Shown here one piece after another: positions 11,787 through 12,630 of a stretch of 12,630 nucleotides of DNA. The notes below the pieces were generated by a model that did no database searches, was not told where the DNA came from, and saw only the letters and a list, made by a program, of their open reading frames with translations. The position numbers were made by a program, and so were the translations under genes. Within the stretch, counting starts at the first letter, position 1. Every line of letters begins with the position of its first letter. This stretch comes from UMGS172 sp045647525 (GTDB lineage: Bacteria > Bacillota > Clostridia > Oscillospirales > Acutalibacteraceae), in the NCBI GenBank assembly GCA_045647525.1, contig JAZRMK010000059.1, positions 1-12,630 on the forward strand. The letters run 5' to 3'.

Positions 11787-12610
11787 TGAAAATGGCTGTT
11801 TATAAAGATGAAAAAACTAATACTTGGATGGTCTACTACCGAGTAACCGATTGGAAGGGAGATCGAAAGCAAAGCACAAAGCGAGGTTTCCAAACTAAGC
11901 GAGAAGCACTTGCTTGGGAACGTGAGTTTTTGAATAAAACTCAGGCAGACCTGAGTATGACCTTTGCGAGCTTTATTGAAACCTATACGGTTGATATGAA
12001 GAATCGCATAAAAGAAAACACTTGGCAGACCAAAGAGCATATTATCCGCACGAAGATCCTGCCGTACTTCGGTAAGCGCAAAATCAGCGATATTCAGCCG
12101 AGAGATATTATCGCTTGGCAGAATGAAATGATTAAAGGTTGCGATAAGAACGACAAGAAGTACTCACCCGTATACCTTAAAACGCTCCACAATCAGCACA
12201 GCGCCATTTTCAATCACGCCGTTAAGTTCTATGGCTTGAAAGAAAATCCCGCCGCTAAGGTCGGTAATATGGGCAAGGCAAGAAGCCGTGAAATGCTCTT
12301 TTGGACACAAGAAGAATATCAGAAATTTGCCTTTGCGATAATGGACAAACCCGTATCCTATTACGCATTTGAAATGCTTTATTGGTGCGGTATCCGTGAG
12401 GGTGAGTTGTTAGCCTTAACTGCCGGCGACTTCGATTTTGAGCGTGGTACGGTCACAATCAATAAGTCCTATCAGCGCATTGACGGCAGAGATGTTATTA
12501 CCGAGCCGAAAACGCCGAAAAGCAACCGTGTGATAAAGATGCCCGATTTTCTTATAGAGGAAATCTGGGAATTCCTTTCTAAGCTCTACGGACTGCAAAA
12601 GAGCGACTGA
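11786..12610 (+). CDS. Tn916-like tyrosine recombinase (integrase), cut short by an in-frame TGA
   Basis: The 274-residue frame has an N-terminal arm-type DNA-binding domain (VYKDEKTNTWMVYYRVTDWK, then TKRGFQTKREALAWEREFL, about residues 5-50). A SAM-like core-binding domain follows (FASFIETYTVDMKNRIKENT onward, about 60-155), then the start of the catalytic domain. The first catalytic arginine is Arg204 (YWCGIREGELLALTAGDF), and the beta-hairpin lysine is probably Lys242 (EPKTPKSNRVIKMP). The His-x-x-Arg, His/Trp and nucleophilic Tyr that family members carry in the following 100 or so residues are missing: TGA at 12608-12610 ends the frame. The same frame stays open beyond it and reads VSNITK, which fits the family continuation. 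Without a repaired stop the product should be inactive. Start ATG 11786 overlaps the xis stop; ATG 11792 is an alternative. Confidence 0.85.
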   Translation: MKMAVYKDEKTNTWMVYYRVTDWKGDRKQSTKRGFQTKREALAWEREFLNKTQADLSMTFASFIETYTVDMKNRIKENTWQTKEHIIRTKILPYFGKRKISDIQPRDIIAWQNEMIKGCDKNDKKYSPVYLKTLHNQHSAIFNHAVKFYGLKENPAAKVGNMGKARSREMLFWTQEEYQKFAFAIMDKPVSYYAFEMLYWCGIREGELLALTAGDFDFERGTVTINKSYQRIDGRDVITEPKTPKSNRVIKMPDFLIEEIWEFLSKLYGLQKSD

Positions 12611-12630
12611 GTGTCTAATATCACAAAGAA
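12611..12630 (+). pseudogene. Continuation of the integrase frame past the TGA, cut by the window edge
   Basis: The last six codons read VSNITK in the integrase frame. From memory, Tn916-like integrases have D-R-[IVL]-F-x-[IVF]-T-K at this point, so the TGA aligns with the Arg codon (CGA to TGA would be one transition). The stretch is too short for certainty. Confidence 0.45.

Noticed and set aside
12608..12610. TGA read as an amino acid (recoding) in the integrase
   Set aside because: TGA ends adk, the KOW gene and the xis-like gene at sensible places, so there is no sign of a TGA-recoding code here. A nonsense change or sequencing error is simpler.
1..12630. CRISPR arrays and tRNA or rRNA genes
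   Set aside because: I saw no regularly spaced repeats of CRISPR length, and no cloverleaf or rRNA-like segments on either strand.

Overview
The window has two parts. Bases 1 to about 8850 are a bacterial core locus: the distal end of the S10/spc/alpha ribosomal protein superoperon followed by guaA. Bases from about 8850 to the right edge look like a small integrated mobile element. The organism is most likely a member of the class Clostridia, perhaps an Oscillospirales/Ruminococcaceae-type gut anaerobe. The basis is the gene order secY-adk-map-KOW protein-infA-rpmJ-rpsM-rpsK-rpsD-rpoA-rplQ (rpsD inside this cluster is clostridial rather than Bacillus-like), strong AAGGAGG ribosome binding sites, zinc-binding forms of S4, L36 and adenylate kinase, and an integrase/xis/XRE module of the Tn916-like kind common in Firmicutes. 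The taxonomic placement is inference.

Core region, all on the + strand: rplR (3' end only), rpsE, rpmD, rplO, secY, adk, map, a small KOW RNA-binding protein, infA, rpmJ, rpsM, rpsK, rpsD, rpoA and rplQ. They are tightly packed, mostly 0-35 bases apart, and are probably co-transcribed. The one larger gap, between rpsD and rpoA (about 150 bases), contains two inverted repeats. A strong intrinsic terminator follows rplQ. A separate near-consensus promoter then drives guaA, which here encodes only the ATP-pyrophosphatase and dimerisation parts of GMP synthase, without the glutaminase domain. The visible part of L18 lacks about 21 residues found in other L18 proteins.

Accessory region: after guaA come short TGACAAC direct repeats and a bidirectional terminator. 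A three-gene operon follows on the - strand: an XRE-family repressor-like regulator, a cytosolic trypsin-like serine protease whose start codon overlaps the regulator's stop codon (TAATG), and a 350-residue protein of unknown function. Divergent from it on the + strand are a structured untranslated leader, a small HTH excisionase-like gene and a Tn916-like tyrosine recombinase. Near-consensus promoters face away from each other in the divergent region and are surrounded by ACTTAA half-sites, probably the regulator's operators. The integrase reading frame meets a TGA 20 bases before the window edge, before the second half of its catalytic site.

The most interesting point is the layout repressor-protease (coupled) facing xis-int. 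It matches the logic of the ImmR/ImmA switch of ICEBs1, but with a trypsin-like serine protease in place of the zinc metalloprotease. The protease plus the 350-residue protein could instead be a cargo defence module. Sequence alone does not decide between these.
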